Source of the DNA: Ottowia sp.
Lineage (GTDB): Bacteria; Pseudomonadota; Gammaproteobacteria; Burkholderiales; Burkholderiaceae_C
Direction of reading: 5' to 3'
DNA: 64,000 nt
Assembly (NCBI RefSeq): GCF_016703145.1
Contig: NZ_JADJCO010000003.1
Coordinates: 1-64,000, forward strand
Shown here: in pieces, positions 47,432-56,668 of the stretch
Numbering within the stretch: the stretch's first letter is position 1
Layout of the letters: each line of letters opens with the position of its first letter
Program-made: the position numbers and the translations under genes
The notes under the pieces: generated by a model
Databases searched by the model: none
What the model saw: only the letters and a program-made list of their open reading frames with translations
Told to the model about the DNA's origin: nothing

Positions 47432-49462
47432 TTATTTGCGCAGCGCGGCACGCACCGTGTCGGCCACGTTCTCGGGCGTGAAGCCGAAGTGCTTGAACAG
47501 CACCGGCGCGGGGGCCGATTCGCCGTAGGTGTCGATGCCCACCACGGCCGCGCAGCCGTATTTCCACCAGCCGTCGGTCACGCCCATTTCCACCGCCACG
47601 CGCGGCACGCCTGCGGGCAGCACGCTGGCCTTGTAGGCCACGGTCTGTTTGTCGAACGTGGTGGTGGAGGGCATGGACACGACGCGCACCGCGATCTTTT
47701 GCGCGGCCAGCAGCTCTTGTGCTTTCAGGGCCAGCTGCACTTCAGAGCCGGTGGCAATGATCACGGCCTGGGTTTTCTTCTTCAGGCCCAGGTCGGCGGG
47801 CTCGGACAGCACATAGGCGCCGCGGCTGATGTCGCCCAGGTCGCGCTTGGGCGCGTAGGGCAGGTTCTGGCGGCTGAGCAGCAGCGCAGTGGGCTTGGCC
47901 TTGTTCTGCAGGGCCACGGCCCAGGCCACGGCGGTCTCGGCCGTGTCACCGGGGCGCCAGACGTCCAGGTTGGGGATCAGGCGCAGGCTGGCCGCGTGCT
48001 CGATGGACTGGTGCGTGGGGCCGTCTTCGCCCAGGCCGATGGAGTCGTGCGTGAACACATGCACCACGCGCAGCTTCATCAGCGCCGCCATGCGGAGCGC
48101 GTTGCGGCTGTAGTCGCTGAAGGTCAGGAAGGTGCCGCCGTAGGGGATGAAGCCGCCGTGCAGCGCCACGCCGTTCATGATGGCGGCCATGCCGAATTCG
48201 CGCACGCCGTAGTTGATGTGGCGGCCGATCTTGCCTTCCTCATTCAGCTTGACTTCACCGGCCAGGTCTACGCGCAAGGCCGGCGTGGCCTTGGTGTTGG
48301 TCAGGTTGGAGCCCGTCAGGTCGGCGCTGCCGCCCAGCATCTCGGGCAATGCTGCGGTAAAGGATTCCAGCGCCAGCTGCGACGCCTTGCGCGAGGCCAC
48401 CGTTTCAGCCTTGGCATGCGCGCCCACGGCCGTGTCCACCGCCACCTGGGCAAAGGTCTTGGGCAGGTCGCCCTTCATGCGGCGCACAAATTCAGCGGCC
48501 AGCTCGGGGTGCGCTGCCTTGTAAGCGGCAAATTTGGCGTCCCACGCGGCTTCGGCCTTCTGGCCCGCGGCCTTGGCGTCCCAGTCGGCGTACACGCTGC
48601 TCGGCACTTCAAACGGGGCATGGCTCCAGCCCAGAGATTCGCGGGTGAGCTTTATTTCCTCCGCGCCCAGCGGCTCGCCGTGGGCCTTGGCCGTGTTGGC
48701 GCGGTTGGGGCTGCCCTTGCCGATGTGCGTCTTGCAGATGACCAGCGTGGGCGCATCGGCCTTGTTCTTGGCGTCCGCAATGGCGCGGTCCACCGCGTCC
48801 ACGTCGTGGCCGTCGATGGGGCCGATCACGTTCCAGCCGTAGGCCGCAAAGCGCAAAGCGGTGTTGTCGATGAACCAGGGCTGGACCTGGCCGTCGATGG
48901 AGATGCCGTTGTCGTCGTACAGCGCGATCAGCTTGTTGAGCTTCCAGGCGCCGGCCAGCGCGCAGGCTTCGTGGCTGATGCCTTCCATCAGGCAGCCGTC
49001 GCCCATGAACACATAGGTGTGGTGGTCCACGATGGCATGGCCGTCGCGGTTGAACTCTTTGGCCAGCAGCTTTTCGGCCAGCGCCATGCCCACCGCGTTG
49101 GTGATGCCCTGGCCCAGCGGGCCGGTGGTGGTCTCCACGCCGGGGGTGATGCCGACCTCGGGGTGGCCGGCGGTCTTGCTGTGCAGCTGGCGGAAGTTCT
49201 TCAGTTCGCCGATCGGCAGCTTGTAGCCCGTGAGGTGCAGCAGCGCATAGATCAGCATGGAGCCGTGGCCGTTGGACAGCACAAAGCGGTCGCGGTCGGC
49301 CCACTGGGGGTTGGTGGGGTTGTGGCGCAGGTGCCGGCCCCACAGGGCTGTGGCCATGTCGGCCATGCCCATGGGGGCGCCGGGGTGCCCGGAATTGGCT
49401 TGTTGCACGGCGTCCATGGCGAGCGCGCGGATCGCGTTTGCCATCATTGGGGTATTGGCCAT
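47432..49462 (-). CDS. tkt: Transketolase
   Basis: 676 residues, intact. The thiamine diphosphate motif GDGCLMEGISHEACALAG, the early NSGHPGAPMGMADMA and the pyrimidine-domain HDSIGLGEDGPTHQSIEHAA are typical. It moves two-carbon units in the pentose phosphate pathway. Start at ATG 49462 (MANTPMMANAIRALAMD); the internal MMANAI start is also possible. The upstream region contains a CCGG-rich hairpin (49498-49514). It is divergent from speD. Confidence 0.96.
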   Translation of the reverse strand: MANTPMMANAIRALAMDAVQQANSGHPGAPMGMADMATALWGRHLRHNPTNPQWADRDRFVLSNGHGSMLIYALLHLTGYKLPIGELKNFRQLHSKTAGHPEVGITPGVETTTGPLGQGITNAVGMALAEKLLAKEFNRDGHAIVDHHTYVFMGDGCLMEGISHEACALAGAWKLNKLIALYDDNGISIDGQVQPWFIDNTALRFAAYGWNVIGPIDGHDVDAVDRAIADAKNKADAPTLVICKTHIGKGSPNRANTAKAHGEPLGAEEIKLTRESLGWSHAPFEVPSSVYADWDAKAAGQKAEAAWDAKFAAYKAAHPELAAEFVRRMKGDLPKTFAQVAVDTAVGAHAKAETVASRKASQLALESFTAALPEMLGGSADLTGSNLTNTKATPALRVDLAGEVKLNEEGKIGRHINYGVREFGMAAIMNGVALHGGFIPYGGTFLTFSDYSRNALRMAALMKLRVVHVFTHDSIGLGEDGPTHQSIEHAASLRLIPNLDVWRPGDTAETAVAWAVALQNKAKPTALLLSRQNLPYAPKRDLGDISRGAYVLSEPADLGLKKKTQAVIIATGSEVQLALKAQELLAAQKIAVRVVSMPSTTTFDKQTVAYKASVLPAGVPRVAVEMGVTDGWWKYGCAAVVGIDTYGESAPAPVLFKHFGFTPENVADTVRAALRK

Positions 49463-49573
49463 CAGGGGGGCTCCGGGAGGGAAAGACTGGGGGGAAACCC
49501 GGCATTTTACCGGGCTGTTCCGGGAGGCGGGGTTGTCCGGGTTACGGACGGCCAATGCTCTACAGTGACGCCC

Positions 49574-49951
49574 ATGCATGGCCTCCATTTGACCGCCGAC
49601 CTTTACCAGTGCCGCTGCGACGCGGCCTGGCTGACCGACGCGGCCCGCCTGGGACCCTGGTGCGTGCAGGCGGTGCAGGCCGCGGGGCTGCAGCCGGTCA
49701 ACCAGCTGTTCCATACCTTTCCCGCCACGCCGCGGGGCCCCGGTGGCATCACCGCCACGGTGCTGCTGGCCGAATCGCACCTGTGCGTGCACACCTGGCC
49801 CGAGGACCGCGCCGTGACGCTGGACGTGTACGTGTGCAACTTTGGCGCCGACCATTCGGCCAAGGCGCGCGCGCTGATGGACGCGCTGGTGGACCGGTTT
49901 GCGCCCGAATGGACCGAGCAACGGTCGCTGGACCGGGGGGATGCCGCGTGA
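49574..49951 (+). CDS. speD: S-adenosylmethionine decarboxylase proenzyme (SpeD)
   Basis: 125 residues of the short bacterial SpeD class. The self-processing site, where the pyruvoyl cofactor is made from serine, is in LLAESHLCVHTWPE. HGLHLTADLYQC is at the start and DVYVCNFGADHSAKARALMD near the end. It yields decarboxylated SAM, the aminopropyl donor for spermidine synthesis. A spermidine-synthase-like gene lies 4.6 kb downstream on the other strand. Its stop overlaps the next start. Confidence 0.93.
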   Translation: MHGLHLTADLYQCRCDAAWLTDAARLGPWCVQAVQAAGLQPVNQLFHTFPATPRGPGGITATVLLAESHLCVHTWPEDRAVTLDVYVCNFGADHSAKARALMDALVDRFAPEWTEQRSLDRGDAA

Positions 49952-50667
49952 TGGGCCGCATGACGGCGCAGGCGATGATTTTGGCCGCGGGGCGCGGCGA
50001 ACGCATGCGCCCCTTAACGGATGTGGCGCCCAAACCCCTGCTGCAAGTGCAGGGCAAGCCGCTGATGCAGTGGCCCATGGAGGCCCTGGCTGCGGGCGGC
50101 TTTACCCGTCAACTGGCCAACACCGCGTGGCTGGGGGAACAGATCGAGCAGCGCTATGGCGACCGTCTGGTCTATTCCCACGAAGGTCGCGACTTTGGCG
50201 GTGCGCTGGAAACAGCCGGCGGCATTGTTCGTGCGCTGCCGCAGCTGGACGACGTGTTCTGGGTGCTGGCCGGCGACGTGTATGTGCCGGGCTTTGCGTT
50301 TAACCAGGCCGCGATGGACCGCTTTGCCGCCAGCGGCAAGCTGGGCCACATCTGGCTGGTGCCCAACCCGCCGCACAACCTCAAGGGCGACTTTGGCCTG
50401 TCATCTGACGGGCTGGCGCTGAACCAGGCGGAACTGAAATACACCTTCTCCACCATCGGCCTGTACCGGCGCGCGCTGTTTGAACCGCCGTACTGCAGCA
50501 TCCCTGCCGGCAACCCGGCCGGCATCAAAGCCCCGCTGGCCCCGTTGCTGCGCGCCGCGATGGACAATGGGCAGATCACCGCCGAGCTGTACACCGGGCC
50601 CTGGACCGACGTAGGCACGCCCGAGCGGCTGGCCCAACTGAACACCCCACAAGTGACCACGCCATGA
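49951..50667 (+). CDS. murU: Nucleotidyltransferase, MurU-like (N-acetylmuramate-1-phosphate uridylyltransferase)
   Basis: 238 residues. The nucleotide-binding signature AMILAAGRGERMRPLTDVAP, the lysine in PKPLLQVQGKPLM and FWVLAGDVYVPGF are those of sugar-nucleotide transferases. The C-terminal YTGPWTDVGTPERLAQLN is typical of MurU, the cell-wall recycling enzyme that makes UDP-MurNAc. Whether AmgK is adjacent cannot be seen; no such kinase is in the window. Confidence 0.85.
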   Translation: MGRMTAQAMILAAGRGERMRPLTDVAPKPLLQVQGKPLMQWPMEALAAGGFTRQLANTAWLGEQIEQRYGDRLVYSHEGRDFGGALETAGGIVRALPQLDDVFWVLAGDVYVPGFAFNQAAMDRFAASGKLGHIWLVPNPPHNLKGDFGLSSDGLALNQAELKYTFSTIGLYRRALFEPPYCSIPAGNPAGIKAPLAPLLRAAMDNGQITAELYTGPWTDVGTPERLAQLNTPQVTTP

Positions 50668-52037
50668 CCACCACCCTGTACGCCCAGCGCCGCGCCCGCG
50701 TGGCCGCCGCCATCGGCCGCGACGGCATTGCCATCATCCCCACCGCGGCCGAACACCCGCGCAACCGCGACAGCGACTTTCTGTACCGGCACGACAGCTA
50801 CTTTTATTACCTGAGCGGCTTTACCGAGCCCAACGCCTGGCTGGTGATCACGGGTGACGGACGCAGCACGCTGTTTTGCCAGCCCAAGGACCTGGAGCGC
50901 GAGATCTGGGACGGCTTTCGCCTGGGCCCCGACGCCGCGCTCGCCACGTTGGGTGTGGACGCCGCCCATGCCGTGGGCGAGCTGGACGCACAGCTGCCCA
51001 AACTCATGGAGAACCGCGACGCCGTGTGGTACCCGTTCGCCATCCACAGCGGGCTGGAACAGCGCGTGGCCGGCTGGCTGAACCAGGTGCGCGCGCGCGT
51101 GCGCTACGGCGCGCTCTGCCCGGAGCAGCAGCGCGACCTGTGCGGCGTGCGGGACGAAATGCGCCTGATCAAGGACGCCCATGAGCAAGACGTGATGCGC
51201 CGCGCGGCAGCCATCAGCGCACGCGCGCACATCCGCGCCATGCAACTGAGCGCCCGCATGCTGCGCGAAGGCAAAGACGTGCGCGAATACCACCTGGACG
51301 CCGAGCTGCTGCATGAATTCCGCCTGGGCGGCTCGCAGTACCCGGCGTACGGCTCCATCGTGGCGGCGGGCGCCAACGCCTGCGTGCTGCATTACCGCGC
51401 CGACGCCGCGCCGGTGCGCACCGGCGAGCTGGTGCTGATTGACGCAGGCTGCGAGCTGGACGGCTATGCCAGCGACATCACGCGCACCTTCCCCGCCAAC
51501 GGCCAATTCACAGGCCCGCAGCGCGTGCTGTACGACCTGGTGCTGGCGTCACAAGAAGCGGCCGTGGCCGCCACCAAGCCCGGCAACCGCTTCAACGACC
51601 CGCACGACGCCACGGTGCGCGTGCTGGCCCAGGGCATGCTGGACGTGGGCCTGCTGGACAAGAACAAGGTGGGCACGGTGGACGACGTGATCGACAGCCG
51701 TGCGTACTTCAAGTTTTACATGCACCGCACCGGCCACTGGCTGGGCATGGACGTGCACGACTGCGGCAGCTATGTCGAGCCCGTCCAGGTCGGTGAGGTG
51801 AGCGAGCGGCGCGACCCGCTGAGCAACGAGCTCATCAAGAACCGCCCCAGCCGCGTGCTGCAGCCCGGCATGGTGCTGACCATCGAGCCCGGCATTTATG
51901 TGCGCCCGGGTGAGGGGGTGCCGGAGCAGTTTCACAACATTGGCATTCGCATCGAAGACGATGCGATCGTGACGCCGTCGGGCTGCGAGCTGATCTCGCG
52001 CGGGGTGCCGGTGAAGCGGACGAGATCGAGGCGCTGA
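50664..52037 (+). CDS. pepP: Xaa-Pro aminopeptidase (PepP)
   Basis: 457 residues. The N-terminal domain (RDSDFLYRHDSYFYYLSGFT) and the pita-bread metallopeptidase domain are present. Metal ligands are the two Asp in LVLIDAGCELDGYASDITRT, His in HRTGHWLGMDVHD and the glutamates in VLTIEPGIYV and NIGIRIEDDAI. The last residues (VKRTRSRR) look out of frame: a base lost near 52018 would give ADEIEALMR, the normal ending. It removes N-terminal residues before proline. It overlaps murU by four bases. Confidence 0.94.
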   Translation: MTTTLYAQRRARVAAAIGRDGIAIIPTAAEHPRNRDSDFLYRHDSYFYYLSGFTEPNAWLVITGDGRSTLFCQPKDLEREIWDGFRLGPDAALATLGVDAAHAVGELDAQLPKLMENRDAVWYPFAIHSGLEQRVAGWLNQVRARVRYGALCPEQQRDLCGVRDEMRLIKDAHEQDVMRRAAAISARAHIRAMQLSARMLREGKDVREYHLDAELLHEFRLGGSQYPAYGSIVAAGANACVLHYRADAAPVRTGELVLIDAGCELDGYASDITRTFPANGQFTGPQRVLYDLVLASQEAAVAATKPGNRFNDPHDATVRVLAQGMLDVGLLDKNKVGTVDDVIDSRAYFKFYMHRTGHWLGMDVHDCGSYVEPVQVGEVSERRDPLSNELIKNRPSRVLQPGMVLTIEPGIYVRPGEGVPEQFHNIGIRIEDDAIVTPSGCELISRGVPVKRTRSRR

Positions 52038-52612
52038 TGCGCTGGAGCGCGGCGGCGGGGGCGCAGCACCGCGTGCAGCTGCATCTGCCCTGCGGCGATC
52101 GTGGCAATCAGCCGCGGGCCGCCCTGGCTGGCTTCGCTGGCGTCCATCAGCAGCGCCAGGTCGGCCATGTGCACGGCGCGGCGCAGGTTGTCCACGCTGC
52201 GCGGGTAGCGCTCCAGCACCTTGTGCGACGGCACGCCGTGGCCGCCTTCGCGCTGGCGCTGGCTCACGCGCTGCAGCAGGCGGCGCGGCTCGTCCAGGCA
52301 CATGGCGTACAGCACCACCTCGTAGCCCAGCGCGCGGGCCTGCGCAATGAGGGCCAGGCGCGATGGGTGGGACAGCGCCGTTTCCGTCACAAACGGGCGG
52401 CTGGCGCGCAGCAGCGCCTGACGCTGGGCGTCGGCCCATTCGCGCGCGGCCAGCGCCCGGGCCTCCGGGGTGGGCAGGTGTTGGAGGTGCTCCTGTTCGT
52501 AGGCCTGCGGGTTGACGAAAGGCAGGGCCGGGTAGCGCGGCGCAAGCAGGCAGCGGTAAAGCGTGGACTTGCCGGCGCCATTGGGCCCGGCGATCAGGTG
52601 CAGAACCGGCAT
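51932..52612 (-). CDS. Zeta-toxin-family kinase
   Basis: 226 residues as read. The P-loop GPNGAGKSTLYR is near the start, with PFVNPQAYEQEHL, the helical lid and VTETALSHPSRLALI as in zeta toxins and related small AAA kinases, which phosphorylate UDP-sugars. The last 35 residues overlap pepP and look unlike the family, so the true end may be near 52040. It starts 6 bp after the antitoxin gene, the usual toxin-antitoxin arrangement. Confidence 0.82.
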   Translation of the reverse strand: MPVLHLIAGPNGAGKSTLYRCLLAPRYPALPFVNPQAYEQEHLQHLPTPEARALAAREWADAQRQALLRASRPFVTETALSHPSRLALIAQARALGYEVVLYAMCLDEPRRLLQRVSQRQREGGHGVPSHKVLERYPRSVDNLRRAVHMADLALLMDASEASQGGPRLIATIAAGQMQLHAVLRPRRRAPAHQRLDLVRFTGTPREISSQPDGVTIASSSMRMPML

Positions 52613-52618
52613 GCGCCG

Positions 52619-52975
52619 TCAGGCTGCTTTGGGGTCCTTGCCGCGCTTGCCCCGGTTGGTGGCCACGGCTTGCTGGGTGCGGTCGGCCAGCGCGCCGGAT
52701 TTGGCCAGCGCCACCACATGGCCGTGCAGGTCGTCCAGGTCGGGCGACAGGCCGCTGGTGGGCGGTGACAGGGTGTAGGGGGCGCGTTCCTGGCGGGCGA
52801 TCAGCGCGTGGCTGTCGCTGGTGGTCAGGCCGGCGTGCTCCAGCGCCCGGCCCAGCGTGGCCCAGTATTCAACCTGGCTGGCCACGGAGCGGCGCATGGT
52901 CTGCGAGGCTTCGCGTGCGTGTTTGACCAGCTCTGCCGGCAGCTTGACGGAAACGAATGCGGGGTTCTCGGCCAC
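52619..52975 (-). CDS. ParD-like antitoxin
   Basis: 118 residues. The N-terminal half resembles the ParD-like antitoxin family: FVSVKLPAELVKHAREASQT and RRSVASQVEYWATLGRALEH form a ribbon-helix-helix-type DNA-binding unit. The C-terminal half is disordered and basic (NRGKRGKDPKAA), as expected for the toxin-binding part. It lies immediately upstream of the zeta-type kinase. Confidence 0.8.
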   Translation of the reverse strand: MAENPAFVSVKLPAELVKHAREASQTMRRSVASQVEYWATLGRALEHAGLTTSDSHALIARQERAPYTLSPPTSGLSPDLDDLHGHVVALAKSGALADRTQQAVATNRGKRGKDPKAA

Positions 52976-52996
52976 GGCGTCCTCCTTTTTGGCGCA

Positions 52997-54589
52997 TTAT
53001 GCGCCATAACGCGCCATGCCGGCGAGATGACCGCGTGTGAAGGCTTCTTCAAATACAGAGTAGCCTGACCAGTCGCTGTGGGCAAAGCGCAGCGGGCCGC
53101 CGTTGGATACCCTGGCTGCAGCTGCGCTGCGTGCACCGGGCAGCGGCACCGCCATGGCATGGCCGTAGCGCGTGATGTCCACCTGCGTGGCTACTTCCGG
53201 CAGATCGGCATGGGCCTGCGACAGCTCGCCCAGCACCATATCGCGCCAATGGGTCCAGGGCGCATCCAGCAAGTGCGCCCGCGCGGTGGGCGACAGACCC
53301 GGCGCGTGGTACCAGGTGAGAACCGTGGGGCCGGGGCGCGGGTCCAGCGCCTGGTGGCGCGCATCCACATAGCCCAGGCCGGTGGAGCCGTACAGCACGT
53401 TGTCCCAACTAGGCGGCGCGCCGGGGCGGTCGTGCAGCGGCGAGCGCAGGTGAATGTTGGCCACCAGCCAGGGGGCGTACTGTATGCGGGCCGCGGCTGC
53501 GCGCAGCATGGGGGGCGGGTCGTGCACCACGCGCGCGGCCACCAACACCGGCAGCGCCACGATGCACTCGCGCGCCTGCCAGCGCTCCAGCGTGCGGGTG
53601 GCGTGGTCAAACGCATCCACCTCTACACCCTGTCGCACCTGGGCAATGCGCAGCACGGTGCGCCCCGCATGCAGGCGCTTGCCCAGCGGCGCGGCCAGGC
53701 GCTGCGTGAGCCAGCCGTTGCCTTCGGGCCAGGTCAACACGGCGTCTCGGGGTCCATCGTCACCGCCCGGCGCCTGAAAGCCGTGTCGGCTGGCGAAATA
53801 ATGCACGCCCGCCCAGGCCGACACGGTGGCGATGCCTGCGCCGTAGTCGTCGCGGCAGCAGTAGTCCAGGTACCAGCGCAGGTGCGGGTCGTCCAGCTTC
53901 TCTTCGTCCAGCCAGCGGGCAAACGTCATGCTGTCAAGCGCAGCGTGTTGCGGTGTGAAGGGTGCGCGAAACGACGGCAACGCAAAGCGCGACGTGCGCT
54001 GGATAGCTGCAATTCGTTGCGCGAACCGCGTGTACTGGCCCAGCGTGACCGCGCCCACCCCCTGCAAGGGCAGCAAGCCTTCTTGCCAACTGCCGTTAAA
54101 AAACAGGCGCTCCTGCGGGCTGTGGCACAGGTGGCGTTCGTCGTACACCCAGCGCCCGGCCACGCGGCGGCGCAGGCCCAGTTCTTCCAGCAGGTCCTGC
54201 ACCTCGCGCGCATCGTCGCCCGGCACGGGCAGGTAATGCGCGCCCAGCGGGCAGGCCATGCCCTGCACACTGCCTGCGCGGCTGTTGCCGCCAGCTGTGT
54301 CTTCCAGCTCCAGCAAGGCAAAGTCGTCGCGGCCCTGCAGCCGCAGCGCGCGCGCTGCCGCCAGCCCGGCCACGCCACCGCCTGCGATGAGCGTGTGCAC
54401 GCGACGGGTGACGCCAGGCGTCAGGTTGCGCGGCGGCTCGTGCAGGAGGTGGCCGCGCTCGTGGCTGATGCCGGTGAAGCCGCCCGTGATGTCTGCCGCG
54501 CGTTCGCAGCCCAGCAGCGGCAGCACGGCCCCTGCGCCTGTGGCAGCCAGCACAGCACGGCGGCCGATCATTCGTGCACCTTGCCCCAT
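52997..54589 (-). CDS. FAD-dependent amine-oxidase-like lipoprotein
   Basis: 530 residues (a shorter start at 54571, MIGRRA, fits the signal better). The N-terminus combines twin arginines (GRRAVLAATGAG) with a lipobox-like LPLLGC, suggesting Tat export and lipid anchoring. The FAD motif is IAGGGVAGLAAARALRLQGR. The body follows the flavin amine oxidase/protoporphyrinogen oxidase fold. It begins inside the end of the spermidine-synthase-like gene (22 bp overlap), so the two are coupled, and a polyamine or related amine is a reasonable substrate guess. Confidence 0.82.
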   Translation of the reverse strand: MGQGARMIGRRAVLAATGAGAVLPLLGCERAADITGGFTGISHERGHLLHEPPRNLTPGVTRRVHTLIAGGGVAGLAAARALRLQGRDDFALLELEDTAGGNSRAGSVQGMACPLGAHYLPVPGDDAREVQDLLEELGLRRRVAGRWVYDERHLCHSPQERLFFNGSWQEGLLPLQGVGAVTLGQYTRFAQRIAAIQRTSRFALPSFRAPFTPQHAALDSMTFARWLDEEKLDDPHLRWYLDYCCRDDYGAGIATVSAWAGVHYFASRHGFQAPGGDDGPRDAVLTWPEGNGWLTQRLAAPLGKRLHAGRTVLRIAQVRQGVEVDAFDHATRTLERWQARECIVALPVLVAARVVHDPPPMLRAAAARIQYAPWLVANIHLRSPLHDRPGAPPSWDNVLYGSTGLGYVDARHQALDPRPGPTVLTWYHAPGLSPTARAHLLDAPWTHWRDMVLGELSQAHADLPEVATQVDITRYGHAMAVPLPGARSAAAARVSNGGPLRFAHSDWSGYSVFEEAFTRGHLAGMARYGA

Positions 54590-56089
54590 TCGCGCTCGTA
54601 GGTGGTCACCAGCGCCTGGTTGGACAGGCGGTTGACGTCTGCCGGTACGCGGGCCATGTCGCGCGGAAAGTCAAACATCGGCGCCAGCGCCGGCAGGTCC
54701 AGAAAGCGCAGGCCCGCGGGCAATGCATCGGGCATGCGCCAGGGCCTGCGGCTGGCGAGGACAAAGCCCCATTCGCCAAAGCTGGGCACATGGGCGTGGT
54801 AGGGCGCCGCGCGCAGGCCCACCGATTCAATCGTGGTCACCACCGTCCAGAAGCTTTTGCGCGCCACCAGCGGCGACGTGGTCTGCACCACGGCATAGCC
54901 GCCCGCGGAAAGCCGCTGGTCCAGCAGCGCATAGAACGAGTTGGTGTACAGCTTGCCGATGGCAAAGTTGGTCGGGTCGGGGAAGTCCACCACGATCACG
55001 TCGTAGCTGCCTTTGTCGTGCTCCAGCCATTTGAAGGCGTCGGTATTGACAATGCTGACCTTGGGCGACGCCAGCGCATTGGCGTTCAGCTGCGCCAGCG
55101 CGGGTTGCTGTGCAAACAGCCGCGTCATGGCCGGGTCCAGCTCCACCAGCGTCACACTTTGCACTGACGGGTACTTGAGCACCTCGCGCACGGCCAAACC
55201 GTCGCCGCCGCCCAGCACGGCCACTTTCTTCGGCGCGCCGTGCGCGGCCATGGCGGGGTGGACCAGGGCCTCGTGGTAACGGTATTCGTCACGCTGCGCA
55301 AACTGCAGGTTGCCGTTGAGGAACAGGCGATGGCCGTTGCGCCCCTGCGTGACCACGATGCGCTGCCAGGGGGACCGTTCACTGGCGACGATGCGGTCTT
55401 GATAGAAGCGGTCTTCGGCCAGCGTGGTGATGTGATCAGCCCCGGCAAAGCCCGCGCCCAGCAAGGCCAGCACACCCACGCAGGCGGCGGCGTGTGCGCG
55501 CCACTGGCGCAGCTCATGGCGAAACAACCACAGCGCCCACAGTGCCACGGCCGCATTCATCAGGCCAAACAGCAGCCCGGTGCGGATCAGCCCCAGCTGC
55601 GGCACCAGCACCAGCGGGAACGCCACCGACACGGCCAGCGCCCCCAGGTAGTCAAACGTCAGCACCTGCGACACCAGGTCGCGCAGCGCCACATTGCGCT
55701 TGAGGATGCGCATGACCAGCGGTATCTCCAGCCCCACCAGTGTGCCCACCACCAGCACCAGCCCGTACAGCAGCAGGCGGAATGCACCGGGCGCCCACGC
55801 ATTGGCAATGAACAGCAGGGCTGGCAGCGCGCCGCCGATCAGCGCCACCAGCAATTCAATGCGCAGGAAGTGCGCGGGCAGTTGCCGGTCAAAGAAACGT
55901 GACAGGTATGAGCCCACGCCCATGGCAAACAGGTACGCACCAATGATGGTGGAGAACTGCAGCACCGAATCGCCCAGCACGTAGGAGGCCAGTGCTGCTG
56001 CTGCCAGCTCGTAGACGAGTCCGCAGGCGGCTACTACGAAGACGCTGGCCAGCAGGGCTACCTCTACTGGGCGGGGGGTTTTCGCTCAC
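54568..56089 (-). CDS. Membrane spermidine-synthase-like aminopropyltransferase (frameshifted N-terminus)
   Basis: About 507 residues. Seven or so membrane helices (FVVAACGLVYELAAAALASY, GVGSYLSRFF, LVALIGGALPALLF) precede a spermidine-synthase domain with VAVLGGGDGLAVREVLKYP, the acidic LVELDPAMTRLF and IVVDFPDPTNFAIGKLYT. Reading the first helix needs one base less in the G6 run at 56071-56077; the GTG at 56089 (SENPRPVEVALLAS) is then the start. SpeE domains transfer aminopropyl groups from decarboxylated SAM to amines. The membrane form has no settled function. Confidence 0.85.
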
Positions 56090-56139
56090 GTTTTTGGGCG
56101 TCAGGCGGTGGGGGCGGGGGGTGCGCCAAGTCTGCCTCT

Positions 56140-56368
56140 GCAAAGGCGTGCGCGGACACCCGGCAATGCGCCTCTAAAGCGCCGAGCAGCGCAGGGCATG
56201 CGGCCACGCGCTTTAGCGCGCTCGTTGACTGACTCACCGCGGCTGTCCGAGCGCAGCGCGCAGCGCGTAGCGAGTTCTGCGGTGGGCCGATTGACCGAGC
56301 AGCGCAGGGCAGTCGCCGCAGGCGACCGCTTTAGTGAAGCGTTGACGGGGGTCCGCGCACGCCTTTGC
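56140..56368 (+). repeat. IR-bounded dispersed element, copy C
   Basis: A 229-bp element in the 319-bp gap between the DUF350 and spermidine-synthase-like genes. Ends form a perfect 18-bp inverted repeat (56140-56157 against 56351-56368; left arm begins GCAAAGGCGTGCGCGGAC). The 46-bp core at 56237-56282 differs by one base from that in copy B. A second, shorter pair (CTAAAGCGCC / GGCGCTTTAG-like GCTTTAGCGC) lies inside. No gene is supported here. Confidence 0.8.
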
Positions 56369-56408
56369 CGCGCAGTGCAACCAGCGCGGCAGAACACAAG
56401 CCAGAACA

Positions 56409-56630
56409 TCAGCCGTGCACTGCCGCAGCCACGATGATCGAAATGCCCAGGCTCATCGAGCCCACAACGATGCCCAACGCAACGTTCTGTTTCTCCACGA
56501 TCTCTTCCCACAGGTTGTAGGGCGTGATCTTGTCGATGACGACGAAACTCAGCCAGAACACCACCACGCCGACCAGCGCATACACGATGGAGCCGAAGAA
56601 GGCCCCTGCTTTCAGCCATTCAAAACCCAT
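56409..56630 (-). CDS. DUF350 membrane protein
   Basis: 73 residues with two membrane segments (AFFGSIVYALVGVVVFWLSF and QNVALGIVVGSMSLGISIIV), separated by DKITPYNLWEEIVEK. This is one DUF350 unit, as in E. coli YjfL-type proteins, which occur next to DUF4178 and PspA- or SPFH-type genes. The function is unknown. It lies 38 bp after the DUF4178 gene in the same direction. Confidence 0.85.
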   Translation of the reverse strand: MGFEWLKAGAFFGSIVYALVGVVVFWLSFVVIDKITPYNLWEEIVEKQNVALGIVVGSMSLGISIIVAAAVHG

Positions 56631-56668
56631 GACGACCTCCGGTTAGATACATGACCATGAACCTGTTG

